A stretch of 64,000 nucleotides of DNA from Pseudomonadota bacterium (GTDB lineage Bacteria; Pseudomonadota; Alphaproteobacteria; Rhizobiales; Xanthobacteraceae). The DNA is taken from NCBI GenBank assembly GCA_023387735.1, contig JAEWHP010000020.1, positions 124,001 through 188,000 of the forward strand, in the 5' to 3' direction. The translations under genes and the position numbers were made by a program. The notes under the pieces were generated by a model. It saw only the letters and a program-made list of their open reading frames with translations, ran no database searches and had not been told where the DNA came from. Each line of letters starts with the position of its first letter. Position 1 is the first letter of the stretch. Shown here in pieces: positions 32,870 through 40,791 of the stretch.

Positions 32870-33570
32870 AAGGCCTGGACACGACCGGCCGATGGAATGT
32901 CGGCGCCGTCCTGCTCGACATGGACGGCACGCTGCTCGATACCGAGCGGGTCTATTACGACAGCCTGGTCGCAGCGCTGCATGCGCATGGCTACACCGAC
33001 GACGCCGCGACGCTGTGCCAGGCGATGGTCGGCCTGCCCGGCCCGGACTGCGAGGCCATGCTGCAAGCGCGCTACGGCGAGCGCTTTCCGCTCGCGGAAG
33101 TCAGCAGGGCTTTCATCGCCCACCGCGATGAATTTCTCAACGGTGGCCTGCCGTTGAAGCCTGGTGCGGTCGAATTGCTGGATGCGCTGCAGGCGGCTGC
33201 GTGCCCGATGGCAATCGTCACCTCCTCGTCGCGGCGCACGGCCGATGCCCATCTGACGCTCGCCGGAATCCGGCACCGGTTCGACACGCTCCTGACCCGC
33301 GACGACGTCACGCGCGGCAAGCCGAGCCCCGATCTCTATCTGCTTGCAGCGTCCCGCTTCGGCCTCAAGCCGGAAGTGTGCGTGGCGGTGGAGGATTCCA
33401 ACCACGGCGTGACCGCCGCCCACGCCGCCGGCGCCATCACGATCATGGTGCCCGACATGGTGACACCGACAGACGAGTCGCGCGTAAGATGCGCTGCGGT
33501 GGTGGCTGATCTCCATGAGGTCGCCGAGATGCTGCGAACGCGCGGCGGATTCGAGCGGCGCTTGTTGTAG
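32866..33570 (+). CDS. HAD family phosphatase/phosphoglycolate or beta-phosphoglucomutase type
   Basis: A 234-residue HAD hydrolase. Motif I is LLDMDGTLLDTE (nucleophile Asp and acid Asp), motif II is AIVTSSSRR, motif III is TRGKPSPDLY and motif IV is AVEDSNHGVTAAHAAG. The cap is the alpha-helical C1 type after motif I, which fits sugar-phosphate and glycolate-phosphate phosphatases and mutases. The substrate is unknown. The start is taken as the GTG at 32866, which overlaps the stop of the CWC gene and has GAAGG before it. The frame's ATG-like start upstream lies inside the CWC gene. Confidence 0.87.
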   Translation: MKGLDTTGRWNVGAVLLDMDGTLLDTERVYYDSLVAALHAHGYTDDAATLCQAMVGLPGPDCEAMLQARYGERFPLAEVSRAFIAHRDEFLNGGLPLKPGAVELLDALQAAACPMAIVTSSSRRTADAHLTLAGIRHRFDTLLTRDDVTRGKPSPDLYLLAASRFGLKPEVCVAVEDSNHGVTAAHAAGAITIMVPDMVTPTDESRVRCAAVVADLHEVAEMLRTRGGFERRLL

Positions 33571-33614
33571 CCGTCATGCCCGGGCTTGTCCCGGCCAGGG
33601 CGAGAACGGACGGC

Positions 33615-34214
33615 CTATCGTCCCCGCCGCTTGCCCCGTACCGGCAGCGCTGCCTCGACCAGCGCATGCGCCGCCTCGCCTGCCGTCTCCATGTAACTGG
33701 GATCGCGGTGCAGCAGCACGACCGCGAACGAGCCGTCGAGCAGCAGCAAGATCTGCCGCGCGAGCTGCGCCGCCTGCACGATCCCCGCTTCCGCAAACGT
33801 CTCGCGCAGCCACGCCTCGAACTTCTTCTTGTGGGCGGCGCCGATCTTCATGGCGGGATGGCCGGGCATGTTGGCGAGTTCGGCCGAGGTGCGCAGGAAA
33901 CCGCAGCCCTTCCACTTGGGATGCCGCGCCGAGCGCGCGAGATTGCGGAAGATGCGCTCGACCTGCGCCGGCAGGCCGTCGTCGGCCTCGGCGAACCATT
34001 GTTTGAACAGCGCGAGATTGGGTTGATCGCGGCCGGCGAGATAGGCCGCCACGAGATCGTCCTTGCTGCGGAAATGGTAATACAGCGTGCGCTTGGTGAC
34101 GCCGGCCTTCGCCGCCACCGCGTCGACGCTGACGCCGCGAATGCCGTCATTGTAGAACAGCGCATTTGCTGCCGAGATGATGCGTTCCCGCGTCGAAAGT
34201 CCGGACCTTGCCAT
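33615..34214 (-). CDS. TetR/AcrR family transcriptional regulator
   Basis: A 199-residue regulator. The N-terminal helix-turn-helix is clear: TRERIISAANALFYNDGIRG, VSVDAVAAKAGVTKRTLYYH, and HFRSKDDLVAAYLAGRDQ. The C-terminal ligand domain is only weakly defined, with a conserved-looking stretch HPKWKGCGFLRTSAELA. It is divergent from an enoyl-CoA hydratase gene, with a candidate operator between them (34223-34246), so it most likely represses that gene and itself. The ligand may be an acyl-CoA or related acid (inference). The start at 34214 is used, and the longer frame of 11 codons overlaps the operator. Confidence 0.88.
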   Translation of the reverse strand: MARSGLSTRERIISAANALFYNDGIRGVSVDAVAAKAGVTKRTLYYHFRSKDDLVAAYLAGRDQPNLALFKQWFAEADDGLPAQVERIFRNLARSARHPKWKGCGFLRTSAELANMPGHPAMKIGAAHKKKFEAWLRETFAEAGIVQAAQLARQILLLLDGSFAVVLLHRDPSYMETAGEAAHALVEAALPVRGKRRGR

Positions 34215-34222
34215 CCGTCGTA

Positions 34223-34246
34223 TGTATACCGACCAGTGAATATACA
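34223..34246. promoter_or_regulatory. Candidate TetR operator in the divergent promoter region
   Basis: TGTATA (34223-34228) and TATACA (34241-34246) flank the core CCGACCAGTGAA. The ACCGACC-type core with inverted TATA arms is close to operators described for several TetR regulators. It begins 9 bases upstream of the tetR start and lies about 57 bases before the hydratase start. Confidence 0.6.
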
Positions 34247-34302
34247 CAACGCGATCCGGCTCCTACGGTGCCTGCAACCATCAATCCTTGTGGAGCCCTC
34301 CG

Positions 34303-35094
34303 ATGTCCGATCCCATCCTGCTCGAAACCAATGACGGCATTGCGCTGGTCACCCTGAACCGGCCGGACAAGCACAATGCGCTGAACTACGCGCTGATCGA
34401 CCGCCTGATGGCCGTGCTGGACGCGATCGAGACCGGCGACGAAGTGCGCGCCGTCGTCCTGACCGGTGCGGGCGACCGCGCATTTTCCGCCGGCGCCGAC
34501 ATCCACGAATTCTCAGGAAGCGTTCGCCGCGGCCGCGACGCGGCCGTACGCGACTTCGTCAGGCGCGGACAGGCGTTGACGGCGCGGCTCGAAGCATTCA
34601 GGAAACCTGTCATTGCCGCGGTGAACGGGCTGGCCTACGGCGGCGGCTGCGAGATCACCGAGGCGGTGCATCTGGCGATTGCCAGCGAGAACGCGCGCTT
34701 TGCCAAACCGGAAATCAATCTCGGCATGCCGCCGACCTTCGGCGGAACGCAGCGGCTGCCGCGCCTCGCCGGGCGCAAGCGCGCGCTGGAGCTGTTATTG
34801 ACCGGCGATCCCTTTACGCCGGCGCGGGCCCAGGAGATCGGGCTGGTCAACGAGGTCGTGCCGCATGAGGCGTTGCTGCCGACGGCACGCGAACTGGCTC
34901 GCCGCATCGTCAGGCATTCGCCGCTTGCGGTGGGGGCCATCATCACGGCGGTCACGCGCGGATTGAACATGGCGATCGGGGAAGGGCTGCAGGCCGAGAG
35001 CGAGCAGTTTGCCGCCATAGTGCCAACCGGCGATCTCGGCGAAGGCATCAACGCCTGGATCGAGCGCCGGCAGCCAGTCTATCGCGGCAGGTGA
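34303..35094 (+). CDS. Enoyl-CoA hydratase family protein
   Basis: A 263-residue crotonase. Motifs: IALVTLNRPDKHNALNYALI, oxyanion-hole segments FSAGADIHEFSG and NGLAYGGGCEITEAVHLAIA, and RFAKPEINLGMPPTFGGTQR with the acid-base Glu. These agree with true 2-enoyl-CoA hydratases of fatty acid or aromatic-acid beta-oxidation. The start at 34303 is preceded by TGGAGC, and the longer frame adds five codons. It is divergent from the TetR gene and separated from it by a candidate operator, so induction by an acyl-CoA or its acid is expected. Confidence 0.9.
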   Translation: MSDPILLETNDGIALVTLNRPDKHNALNYALIDRLMAVLDAIETGDEVRAVVLTGAGDRAFSAGADIHEFSGSVRRGRDAAVRDFVRRGQALTARLEAFRKPVIAAVNGLAYGGGCEITEAVHLAIASENARFAKPEINLGMPPTFGGTQRLPRLAGRKRALELLLTGDPFTPARAQEIGLVNEVVPHEALLPTARELARRIVRHSPLAVGAIITAVTRGLNMAIGEGLQAESEQFAAIVPTGDLGEGINAWIERRQPVYRGR

Positions 35095-35139
35095 TGCGCC
35101 GCGCCGTTCGAATTCATTGCTCGGGGAAATTCCGGCACG

Positions 35140-35316
35140 CTATGCGGCGGCCTTGAGGGCAATCACCTTCCGCATGGCATCGGCGAGTTCGCGGTAATGC
35201 AGGCCGAGGCGCATGTACAATTCGCGCTTCGCCTTGTCGGTCGCGAGCTTGCCGATCAAATCGCATTCGGTCGCGAGGGTCTCAAATCCTTCCAGTTTTG
35301 CTTCGAGGTCGGTCAT
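35140..35316 (-). CDS. Small conserved hypothetical protein
   Basis: A 58-residue, mostly alpha-helical protein that starts MTDLEAKLEGFETLATECDL and continues with IGKLATDKAKRELYMRLGLH and YRELADAMRKVIAL. No named domain is recognised. The regular charge pattern suggests a short helical hairpin. The start at 35316 has GGGGAG upstream, whereas the longer frame (22 more codons) has no support. It stands between convergent neighbours (the hydratase) and the ccoS end of the cbb3 cluster. No function is proposed. Confidence 0.65.
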   Translation of the reverse strand: MTDLEAKLEGFETLATECDLIGKLATDKAKRELYMRLGLHYRELADAMRKVIALKAAA

Positions 35317-35491
35317 GACGCGGCTCCCCTGACTGCCACTAGATGAACAGGTTACGCCTTCGATTTGCGTCAGGGCTAACATTGTTATCGGGTAGAACTA
35401 ATTAAAGCTCCGGCGACTGCCCAACACTCAAGCCTGGTATTTTTCTTCAGATGTATGCCACGCTCGCAGCCGTAACGCGGCACCGTCAAAA

Positions 35492-35665
35492 TTATCGCTC
35501 CGGCCTCGGCGTCCGGATCGGCGCGTCCGTTTCCTCATGGAGGATGCGTTCGGCAGCGCCGTCGAGATCGTCGTATTGCCCGGTCTTGAGTGACCACAAG
35601 AACGCTGCAAGGCCAGCGAGGCCGAGGCCGAGCGCGATCGGTATCAGGTAAAAATAATCCTTCAT
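35492..35665 (-). CDS. ccoS: cbb3-type cytochrome oxidase assembly protein CcoS/FixS
   Basis: A 57-residue single-pass membrane protein, MKDYFYLIPIALGLGLAGLA followed by AFLWSLKTGQYDDLDGAAER and a short charged tail. The LxxFLWxxKxGQYDDLDGxA pattern is the CcoS signature. CcoS is needed to insert haem and copper cofactors into cbb3 oxidase. Its ATG overlaps the stop codon of ccoI (ATGA at 35662-35665), so the two are translationally coupled. It is the last gene of the cbb3 cluster. A second frame on the same strand at this location is not coding. Confidence 0.93.
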   Translation of the reverse strand: MKDYFYLIPIALGLGLAGLAAFLWSLKTGQYDDLDGAAERILHEETDAPIRTPRPER

Positions 35666-37923
35666 TCGGCGGCCTCCAGCATGGCTGGCGCCGGCATGCT
35701 GTCCGGCGCGGCACTCGCCGCGATACCTTCCCGGCCCTTCAGGCGAAGCGCGTTGGCGACGACCAGGATCGACGATACCGACATCGCGATGGCGGCAATC
35801 AGCGGCGTCACATGCCCCATCACGGCGACCGGCACCGCCACGACGTTATAGGCAACGGCGAAAGCAAGGTTCTGCCGGATCAGGCGCCTCGCCTCGTGCG
35901 CAATCGACACCGCGAAGGGTATCGCGAGCAGGCTCTGCCGCAGGAAGACAAAATCCGCTGCGCACCGTCCGACATCAGACGCGGAGGCCGGCGCCATCGA
36001 CGCGTGGGCGGCGCCGAGCGCCGGCGTGTCGTTGAGCCCGTCGCCGACCATCAGCACCTTCCGGCCCGCCGCGGACAGCGCGTTGATGCGCGCCACTTTT
36101 TCCCCCGGTGTCACGCCGCTGTGGAAGGGAACGTCCAGTGCAGCGGCGACACGTGCGACTGCCGCCTCGCGGTCACCGGAAACGATCTCCACACGCAGGC
36201 CGTTCTGCTTCAGTCTTGCCGTGGCGACGGCAGCGTCCGGGCGTAACGTGTCCTCAAAGCAGAAACCTGCAATCAAACGACCGTTTCGGGTCAGGACAAC
36301 TGACGCATCTCCGGCGATCGTGTCCGCGGCTTCAAGCGCCCACGACGGCCTTCCCAACCGATAGATTGCCGCGCCCGATCGCGCCTGCAGTCCGAAGCCG
36401 GCCTGTTCGGTCACCTCGTCGAATACGACCGGTGAAGGCACAAGGCCGGTGGCGGCTTCGACGAGCGCCTGCGAATAGGGATGCCGGGAATGCAAAGCGA
36501 GCGCCGCCGCAAGACTGAGGGCCGCGTCGTCGATATCACCCCTCGAAGCCAGCCGCGGCACCGCCGATGTCAGCGTTCCCGTCTTGTCGAAGATGACTGC
36601 GTCGATCTCCGCCAGGCGCTCGATCGAGGAACCGTCCTTGACCATGATGCCGTTCTTGAACAGCCGTTGCGCGGCGATCACCTGCACGATCGGCACCGCA
36701 AGGCCGAGCGCGCAAGGGCACGTGATGATGAGGACTGCGATGGCGATGGTGATGGCTTTGTGCAGATCGCCCGTGGCGATGATCCAGCCGATGAACGTCA
36801 GCAACGCCGCGGTGTGCACGACCGGAGCGTAGAGCGCCGCGGCGCGGTCGGCGATACGCCGGTAACCGGAGCGGCCCTGCTCGGCCGCCTCCATCATCCG
36901 TATCATTTCGGCGAGGAATGAACTGCCCGCCTTCGCCGTCGCGACCAGCATCAACGGTCCGGTGAGATTCAGCGTGCCCGCAAGCACCTTCGATCCAGCT
37001 GTTGCATGCAGCGGCACGCTTTCGCCGGAAACCAGCGATACGTCGAACTCGGACTCCCCCTTGCTCACGGTCGCATCGACCGGCACGCGCTCGCCGGCGC
37101 CGAGCACAACCGTCATGCCGGGCTCGATCTCCTCGACCGGAAGGTAGGTTTGCGTGCCATCCGCCTGCACCACGAACGCGCCGCGCGCCGCGAGCCGGAC
37201 CAGGCTGCTGACGGCCTGCCGGGCCCGCTCGCGCATCATGTGATCGAGCGTGCGCCCGATCAGCAGGAAGAACAGCAGCGAGATCGCGGCATCGAAATAG
37301 GCGTGCGGGCCGTGTGTCGCCGTCTCGTACACGCTCATGCCGAAGGCGAGCAGAACGCCGAGCGAGATTGGCACGTCCATGTTGGTCCGCCCGTGCCTGA
37401 GCGCCCGCCAGCCCGAGCGGAAGAATATCCGCCCGGAATAGGCCAGCGCCGGCAGCGCAATGAACATCGACAACCAGTGGAACAGATCGCGCGTCTCGGC
37501 TTCGGCGCCGGACCAGATCGACACCGAAAGCAGCATGATATTGCTCGAAGCAAAGCCTGCGACCGCAAGCGCCCGGATCAGTTCGGACAGCGCGCCGTCA
37601 TCCTTGCTGGATTCGATGTCGAACAGATGGGCCTCGAAGCCCGCTTGTTTCAGGGTGTCGACAAACGGTGGCGGGCTGCCGTTCGCTTGCCACCGGATGG
37701 TCACGCGTTTGACCGACAGGTTGGCCCGCGCGCTTTCGACGCCGGCAAGCCCGCCAAGCGCCTTCTCGATGGTCCGGATGCATGCACCACAGTGGATCGC
37801 GGGTACCGAAAGATCGGTCTGGCGAATGCCGTCGGCGACCACGCGGCTCGCGAGCAGGATCTCCTCGTCGCCCGCGCGCGGCGGCATCGCCGTCAGTTCT
37901 GCTCCCGGAGCGCAACAACTCAT
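35662..37923 (-). CDS. ccoI: Copper-translocating P-type ATPase CcoI/FixI
   Basis: A 753-residue P1B-type ATPase of the CcoI/FixI group, which exports copper for assembly of the cbb3 oxidase. The N-terminal heavy-metal domain holds VPAIHCGACIRTIE (GxxCxxC metal site). Later come the phosphorylation motif FDKTGTLTSA, the membrane metal site TCPCALGLAVP and the hinge MVGDGLNDTPALGAAHA. Eight transmembrane segments are predicted. It starts at 37923 (MSCCAPG) with GGAG upstream, and the extra Cys pair at the N-terminus may bind copper. It lies downstream of a DUF2189 gene and overlaps ccoS by four bases. Confidence 0.94.
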   Translation of the reverse strand: MSCCAPGAELTAMPPRAGDEEILLASRVVADGIRQTDLSVPAIHCGACIRTIEKALGGLAGVESARANLSVKRVTIRWQANGSPPPFVDTLKQAGFEAHLFDIESSKDDGALSELIRALAVAGFASSNIMLLSVSIWSGAEAETRDLFHWLSMFIALPALAYSGRIFFRSGWRALRHGRTNMDVPISLGVLLAFGMSVYETATHGPHAYFDAAISLLFFLLIGRTLDHMMRERARQAVSSLVRLAARGAFVVQADGTQTYLPVEEIEPGMTVVLGAGERVPVDATVSKGESEFDVSLVSGESVPLHATAGSKVLAGTLNLTGPLMLVATAKAGSSFLAEMIRMMEAAEQGRSGYRRIADRAAALYAPVVHTAALLTFIGWIIATGDLHKAITIAIAVLIITCPCALGLAVPIVQVIAAQRLFKNGIMVKDGSSIERLAEIDAVIFDKTGTLTSAVPRLASRGDIDDAALSLAAALALHSRHPYSQALVEAATGLVPSPVVFDEVTEQAGFGLQARSGAAIYRLGRPSWALEAADTIAGDASVVLTRNGRLIAGFCFEDTLRPDAAVATARLKQNGLRVEIVSGDREAAVARVAAALDVPFHSGVTPGEKVARINALSAAGRKVLMVGDGLNDTPALGAAHASMAPASASDVGRCAADFVFLRQSLLAIPFAVSIAHEARRLIRQNLAFAVAYNVVAVPVAVMGHVTPLIAAIAMSVSSILVVANALRLKGREGIAASAAPDSMPAPAMLEAAE

Positions 37924-37949
37924 CGGAGAGAACTCCAAACCCCCTGCAC

Positions 37950-38741
37950 TCAGGACTCAGGCCGGATCGCCCGATAGGCGTGCCAGCTGCCATGTCCCAG
38001 CACCGGAAATATCACGATCATTCCGAGCAGCCCGGTCGCGATGCCGATCACGATCAGCACCAGCATGATGGCGGCCCAGGTCAGCATGACCGGCAGGTTG
38101 TTCCAGACCAGCGCCATGCTGGTGCCCATGGCGGTCAGCGCGTCCGTGCGCTCCGACAGCAGCATCGGGATGGAGAAGGCGCTGATGGCGAATGCAAAGG
38201 CCGCGAACAGTCCGCCGATGGCGCTGCCGATGATCAACATGGCCCAGCCGACATGCGTCGTGAACAGCATGGGAATGATGTGGTCGAGGCCGGGGAACGG
38301 CCGCAGGCCGAAAAACAGCGCGTACACGATCACCGCGGCCCGCATCCACAACAGCGTCAGCAGAAACAGCAGCACGCCTGCGAACAGCACCTGTCCACCG
38401 GACTCCGGCCTGACGAACACCATCTGCCACAGGCCGACCGGCCTGCCTTCGGCGATGCGCCGGCTTTTTTCGTAGAGCCCGATCCCGATGATCGGACCGA
38501 CCACCATGAAGCCGGCAAATGCCGGCAGCAGGATGAAGTCCCAGCGCAGCGCGAACAGGCCGACGGTGGTGACGACGGAGACCAGAAACACCAGGAGGCC
38601 ATAACTGATGCTGGCCGCCGGATCGATGGTGAAGTCGCGCCAGCCGGCCCTGAGCCAGTCGAAAGCGGCGGCGGGCGCGACGTTTCGGTTCCAGGACCGC
38701 GCGCGCGGCAGAGGCGGAACAACGGCCGGTATCGGCGACAT
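37950..38741 (-). CDS. DUF2189 membrane protein in the cbb3 cluster
   Basis: A 263-residue protein with about six transmembrane helices in a DUF2189 arrangement: AFDWLRAGWRDFTIDPAASI, then ISYGLLVFLVSVVTTVGLFA, the loop GFMVVGPIIGIGLYEKSRRI and the end FPVLGHGSWHAYRAI. DUF2189 proteins often lie beside cytochrome oxidase genes in alphaproteobacteria, but their role is unknown. GGGAGA lies before the ATG at 38741, while the frame 43 codons longer has no signal or homology. It is the gene immediately before ccoI, with a 26-base gap, and follows the 72-residue protein by 19 bases. Confidence 0.87.
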   Translation of the reverse strand: MSPIPAVVPPLPRARSWNRNVAPAAAFDWLRAGWRDFTIDPAASISYGLLVFLVSVVTTVGLFALRWDFILLPAFAGFMVVGPIIGIGLYEKSRRIAEGRPVGLWQMVFVRPESGGQVLFAGVLLFLLTLLWMRAAVIVYALFFGLRPFPGLDHIIPMLFTTHVGWAMLIIGSAIGGLFAAFAFAISAFSIPMLLSERTDALTAMGTSMALVWNNLPVMLTWAAIMLVLIVIGIATGLLGMIVIFPVLGHGSWHAYRAIRPES

Positions 38742-38760
38742 TATCGGTCTCCCTGCTCTC

Positions 38761-38979
38761 TCATCGCGGCGTGCACGAGGATCGCGCCGCGCTGAACTTT
38801 CCGTCCCTGGCCGATCCCTCGCCCTGCCGGACATGCGCGACGCATTCCGGCTGCGACACGAAGGCCACATAGACGAGATGCGAATTGGCGATCAGCAGCA
38901 GCAACAGCCCGGCGCCGATCGCGCACCAGACCACGACCCTTGTCCGGATCGGCCTTGTCGCGGCGTTGGTCGCGCTCAT
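38761..38979 (-). CDS. Small membrane protein coupled to ccoP
   Basis: A 72-residue protein with one transmembrane helix (about residues 15-33, VVVWCAIGAGLLLLLIAN) and a short outer part, SHLVYVAFVSQPECVAHVRQ, which has two late Cys (ECVAH and SSCTPR). It is not a CcoH/FixH: it is too short and lacks that family's motifs. Its start overlaps the stop of ccoP (ATGA at 38976-38979), so it is translated with the oxidase subunits and likely acts in assembly or stability of the complex. The two Cys could be oxidised in the periplasm. Function is inferred from position only. Confidence 0.72.
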   Translation of the reverse strand: MSATNAATRPIRTRVVVWCAIGAGLLLLLIANSHLVYVAFVSQPECVAHVRQGEGSARDGKFSAARSSCTPR

Positions 38980-39857
38980 CGGTCCCCCCGCCTGATATCG
39001 AACAGATAGAGCGCGAGAATTTTGCGGTCGAGCGGCGACAGCCTGCCGTCCCAGCTCGGCATGTGGCCCTGCCGGCCGCCCCAGACGGTGTCATAGATCG
39101 ACTCGGCATCGCCGCCGTAGATCCAGGACTTGTCGGTCAGATCAGGCGCACCGAGTTCGACATTGCCCTTGGCATTGTCGCCATGGCAGGTGACGCAATT
39201 AGCCGCGAAGACCGCCTTGCCGGCCTCGATCCTCGCGGCGGGCACATCCTTCGCCACAGCCGGATCGGAAAGGCTGCGCACATACGCCACGACGTCGTCG
39301 AGTTCGCCCTTCTTGAGCAACCCGTCGCGCCCGAACGCCATCATCTGCGCACTGCGGCTTTGCGGGTGCGCCGAATTGATGCCGACCCTGATCGTCTCGG
39401 CGATGGCCTCGGGATCGCCGCCCCAGAGCCATGACGCCGTCGTCAGGTTCGGAAAGCCCTTGCCGCCCTGCGCGTTCGAGCCATGGCATGGTGCGCAGTT
39501 GTCGCCGAACAGCGTCCGGCCGGTCTGCCGCACGATCTCCATCAATTTGGGATCGGCCTGGATCTGCTTGAAGCTCTCGGCCTCGATGCGCTTCGACCAG
39601 GCGCTGCGCTCGGCGGCGGCCTGCGCCAGGCTCTCGTTGACGGTGGTACGCTGATCGATGCCGAGCAGGCCCTTGGTGTAGGTCACGCCGAGCGGCCATG
39701 CCGGGAACAGCACCCAGTAGACGACCGAGAACAGGGTGGTTGCGATCAGGAAGAAATAGACCGGCCGCGGGACCGGCGTGTTCAATTCCTTGATGCCGTT
39801 CCATTCATGACCGGTCGTCATGTAGCCGGTATGGGGATCGCGTTCCTCTACCGCCAT
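38976..39857 (-). CDS. ccoP: cbb3 cytochrome c oxidase subunit III, dihaem CcoP/FixP
   Basis: A 293-residue dihaem subunit that carries electrons from periplasmic cytochrome c to the catalytic subunit. An N-terminal transmembrane helix (about 31-52, PVYFFLIATTLFSVVYWVLF) anchors two cytochrome c domains. Each has a CxxCH haem site: CAPCH at 121-125 and CVTCH at 221-225. Axial Met candidates are in QMMAFG and GHMPSWDG. The start overlaps the end of ccoQ by 10 bases. Its own stop overlaps the next small gene, consistent with translation as one unit. The cluster order ccoN-O-Q-P is standard. Confidence 0.95.
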   Translation of the reverse strand: MAVEERDPHTGYMTTGHEWNGIKELNTPVPRPVYFFLIATTLFSVVYWVLFPAWPLGVTYTKGLLGIDQRTTVNESLAQAAAERSAWSKRIEAESFKQIQADPKLMEIVRQTGRTLFGDNCAPCHGSNAQGGKGFPNLTTASWLWGGDPEAIAETIRVGINSAHPQSRSAQMMAFGRDGLLKKGELDDVVAYVRSLSDPAVAKDVPAARIEAGKAVFAANCVTCHGDNAKGNVELGAPDLTDKSWIYGGDAESIYDTVWGGRQGHMPSWDGRLSPLDRKILALYLFDIRRGDR

Positions 39858-40057
39858 TTCTTGTCCCCATCTGGCTGATCCCCATGCGGTTGATCCCTGT
39901 ACGGCTTGTCCTCATTGCCGAGGATGGAATGCGCCGCCTCGTCGAACCGCTTCTTGTTCGACGGCCAGAATGCATAGGCGACGATGATGACCGACAGCGC
40001 GATCAGATAGAACAGACCGAACGACTTCGAGAACCAGACGGTAAAATCATGGTCCAT
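39848..40057 (-). CDS. ccoQ: cbb3 oxidase small subunit CcoQ/FixQ
   Basis: A 69-residue protein with one transmembrane helix: MDHDFTVWFSKSFGLFYLIA, then LSVIIVAYAFWPSNKKRFDE and a hydrophilic tail. FWPSNKKRFDEAA is a characteristic CcoQ element. CcoQ stabilises the oxidase complex. The open frame begins with a TTG two codons earlier, but GGGAGG precedes the ATG at 40057 with good spacing. It starts 2 bases after the stop of ccoO and overlaps ccoP by 10 bases. The C-terminus contains an unusual imperfect duplication (DQPHGDQPDGDK). Confidence 0.92.
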   Translation of the reverse strand: MDHDFTVWFSKSFGLFYLIALSVIIVAYAFWPSNKKRFDEAAHSILGNEDKPYRDQPHGDQPDGDKKWR

Positions 40058-40059
40058 GG

Positions 40060-40785
40060 TCAACCTCCCGCGGCGTGCTTGTGCGCAGCGTCGGTCAGCT
40101 TGCCGAGGATTTGCAGGTAGGCCACCAGGGCGTCCATCTCGGTGAGTTCGCCAGGCCTGCCGTCGAAGGGGCGCACATTGGTCGCCGCGCCGTAGCGTTT
40201 GGTCACGCCTTCGGCGAGCGGCGAATCGGGCGCCGCCTGCCCGTAGGCGTCGGACTTGGCGTTGGCGATCATGTCGTCGGTATAGGGCACGCCGACCTTG
40301 CGAAGCGCCGCGAGATGAACGCCGAGGTCGTCATAACGCAGTTCGGTGCGGCCGAGCCACGAATAATGCGGCATCACCGATTCCGGCACGACCTCCCGTG
40401 GGTTGTTGAGGTGCCGGACATGCCATTCGTCCGAATATTTGTTGCCGATGCGCGCGAGGTCCGGCCCGGTCCGCTTCGATCCCCAGAGCATCGGATGATC
40501 GTATTTGGACTCGACGGCGAGCGAGTAAGGGCCGTAGCGTTCGACCTCGTCGCGCAGCGTCCGGATCATCTGCGAATGGCAGGCGTAGCAGCCTTCCCGG
40601 AGGTAGATGTTGCGGCCCGCGATCTCGAGCGGCGTGTAGACGCGCATGTCCGGGGCCTCCTCGACGGTCTGGTGTATCGTGAACAAGGGTATGATCTCCA
40701 CCGCACCGCCGATGGCGGCAACGATGATGATGCCCAGCACCAGGCCGATGGTCTTGCGTTCGAGCCGGTAATGCAGGTTGAACAT
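40060..40785 (-). CDS. ccoO: cbb3 cytochrome c oxidase subunit II, monohaem CcoO/FixO
   Basis: A 241-residue subunit with an N-terminal transmembrane anchor (TIGLVLGIIIVAAIGGAVEI) and one cytochrome c haem site, CYACH at 66-70. RNIYLREGCYACHSQMIRTL and GSKRTGPDLARIGNKYSDEW are hallmark CcoO elements. The axial Met is probably in VMPHYSWL. The subunit passes electrons from CcoP to the CcoN catalytic core. It starts 6 bases after ccoN ends and stops 2 bases before ccoQ begins, so it is part of a tightly packed operon. Confidence 0.95.
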   Translation of the reverse strand: MFNLHYRLERKTIGLVLGIIIVAAIGGAVEIIPLFTIHQTVEEAPDMRVYTPLEIAGRNIYLREGCYACHSQMIRTLRDEVERYGPYSLAVESKYDHPMLWGSKRTGPDLARIGNKYSDEWHVRHLNNPREVVPESVMPHYSWLGRTELRYDDLGVHLAALRKVGVPYTDDMIANAKSDAYGQAAPDSPLAEGVTKRYGAATNVRPFDGRPGELTEMDALVAYLQILGKLTDAAHKHAAGG

Positions 40786-40791
40786 GCCGCC

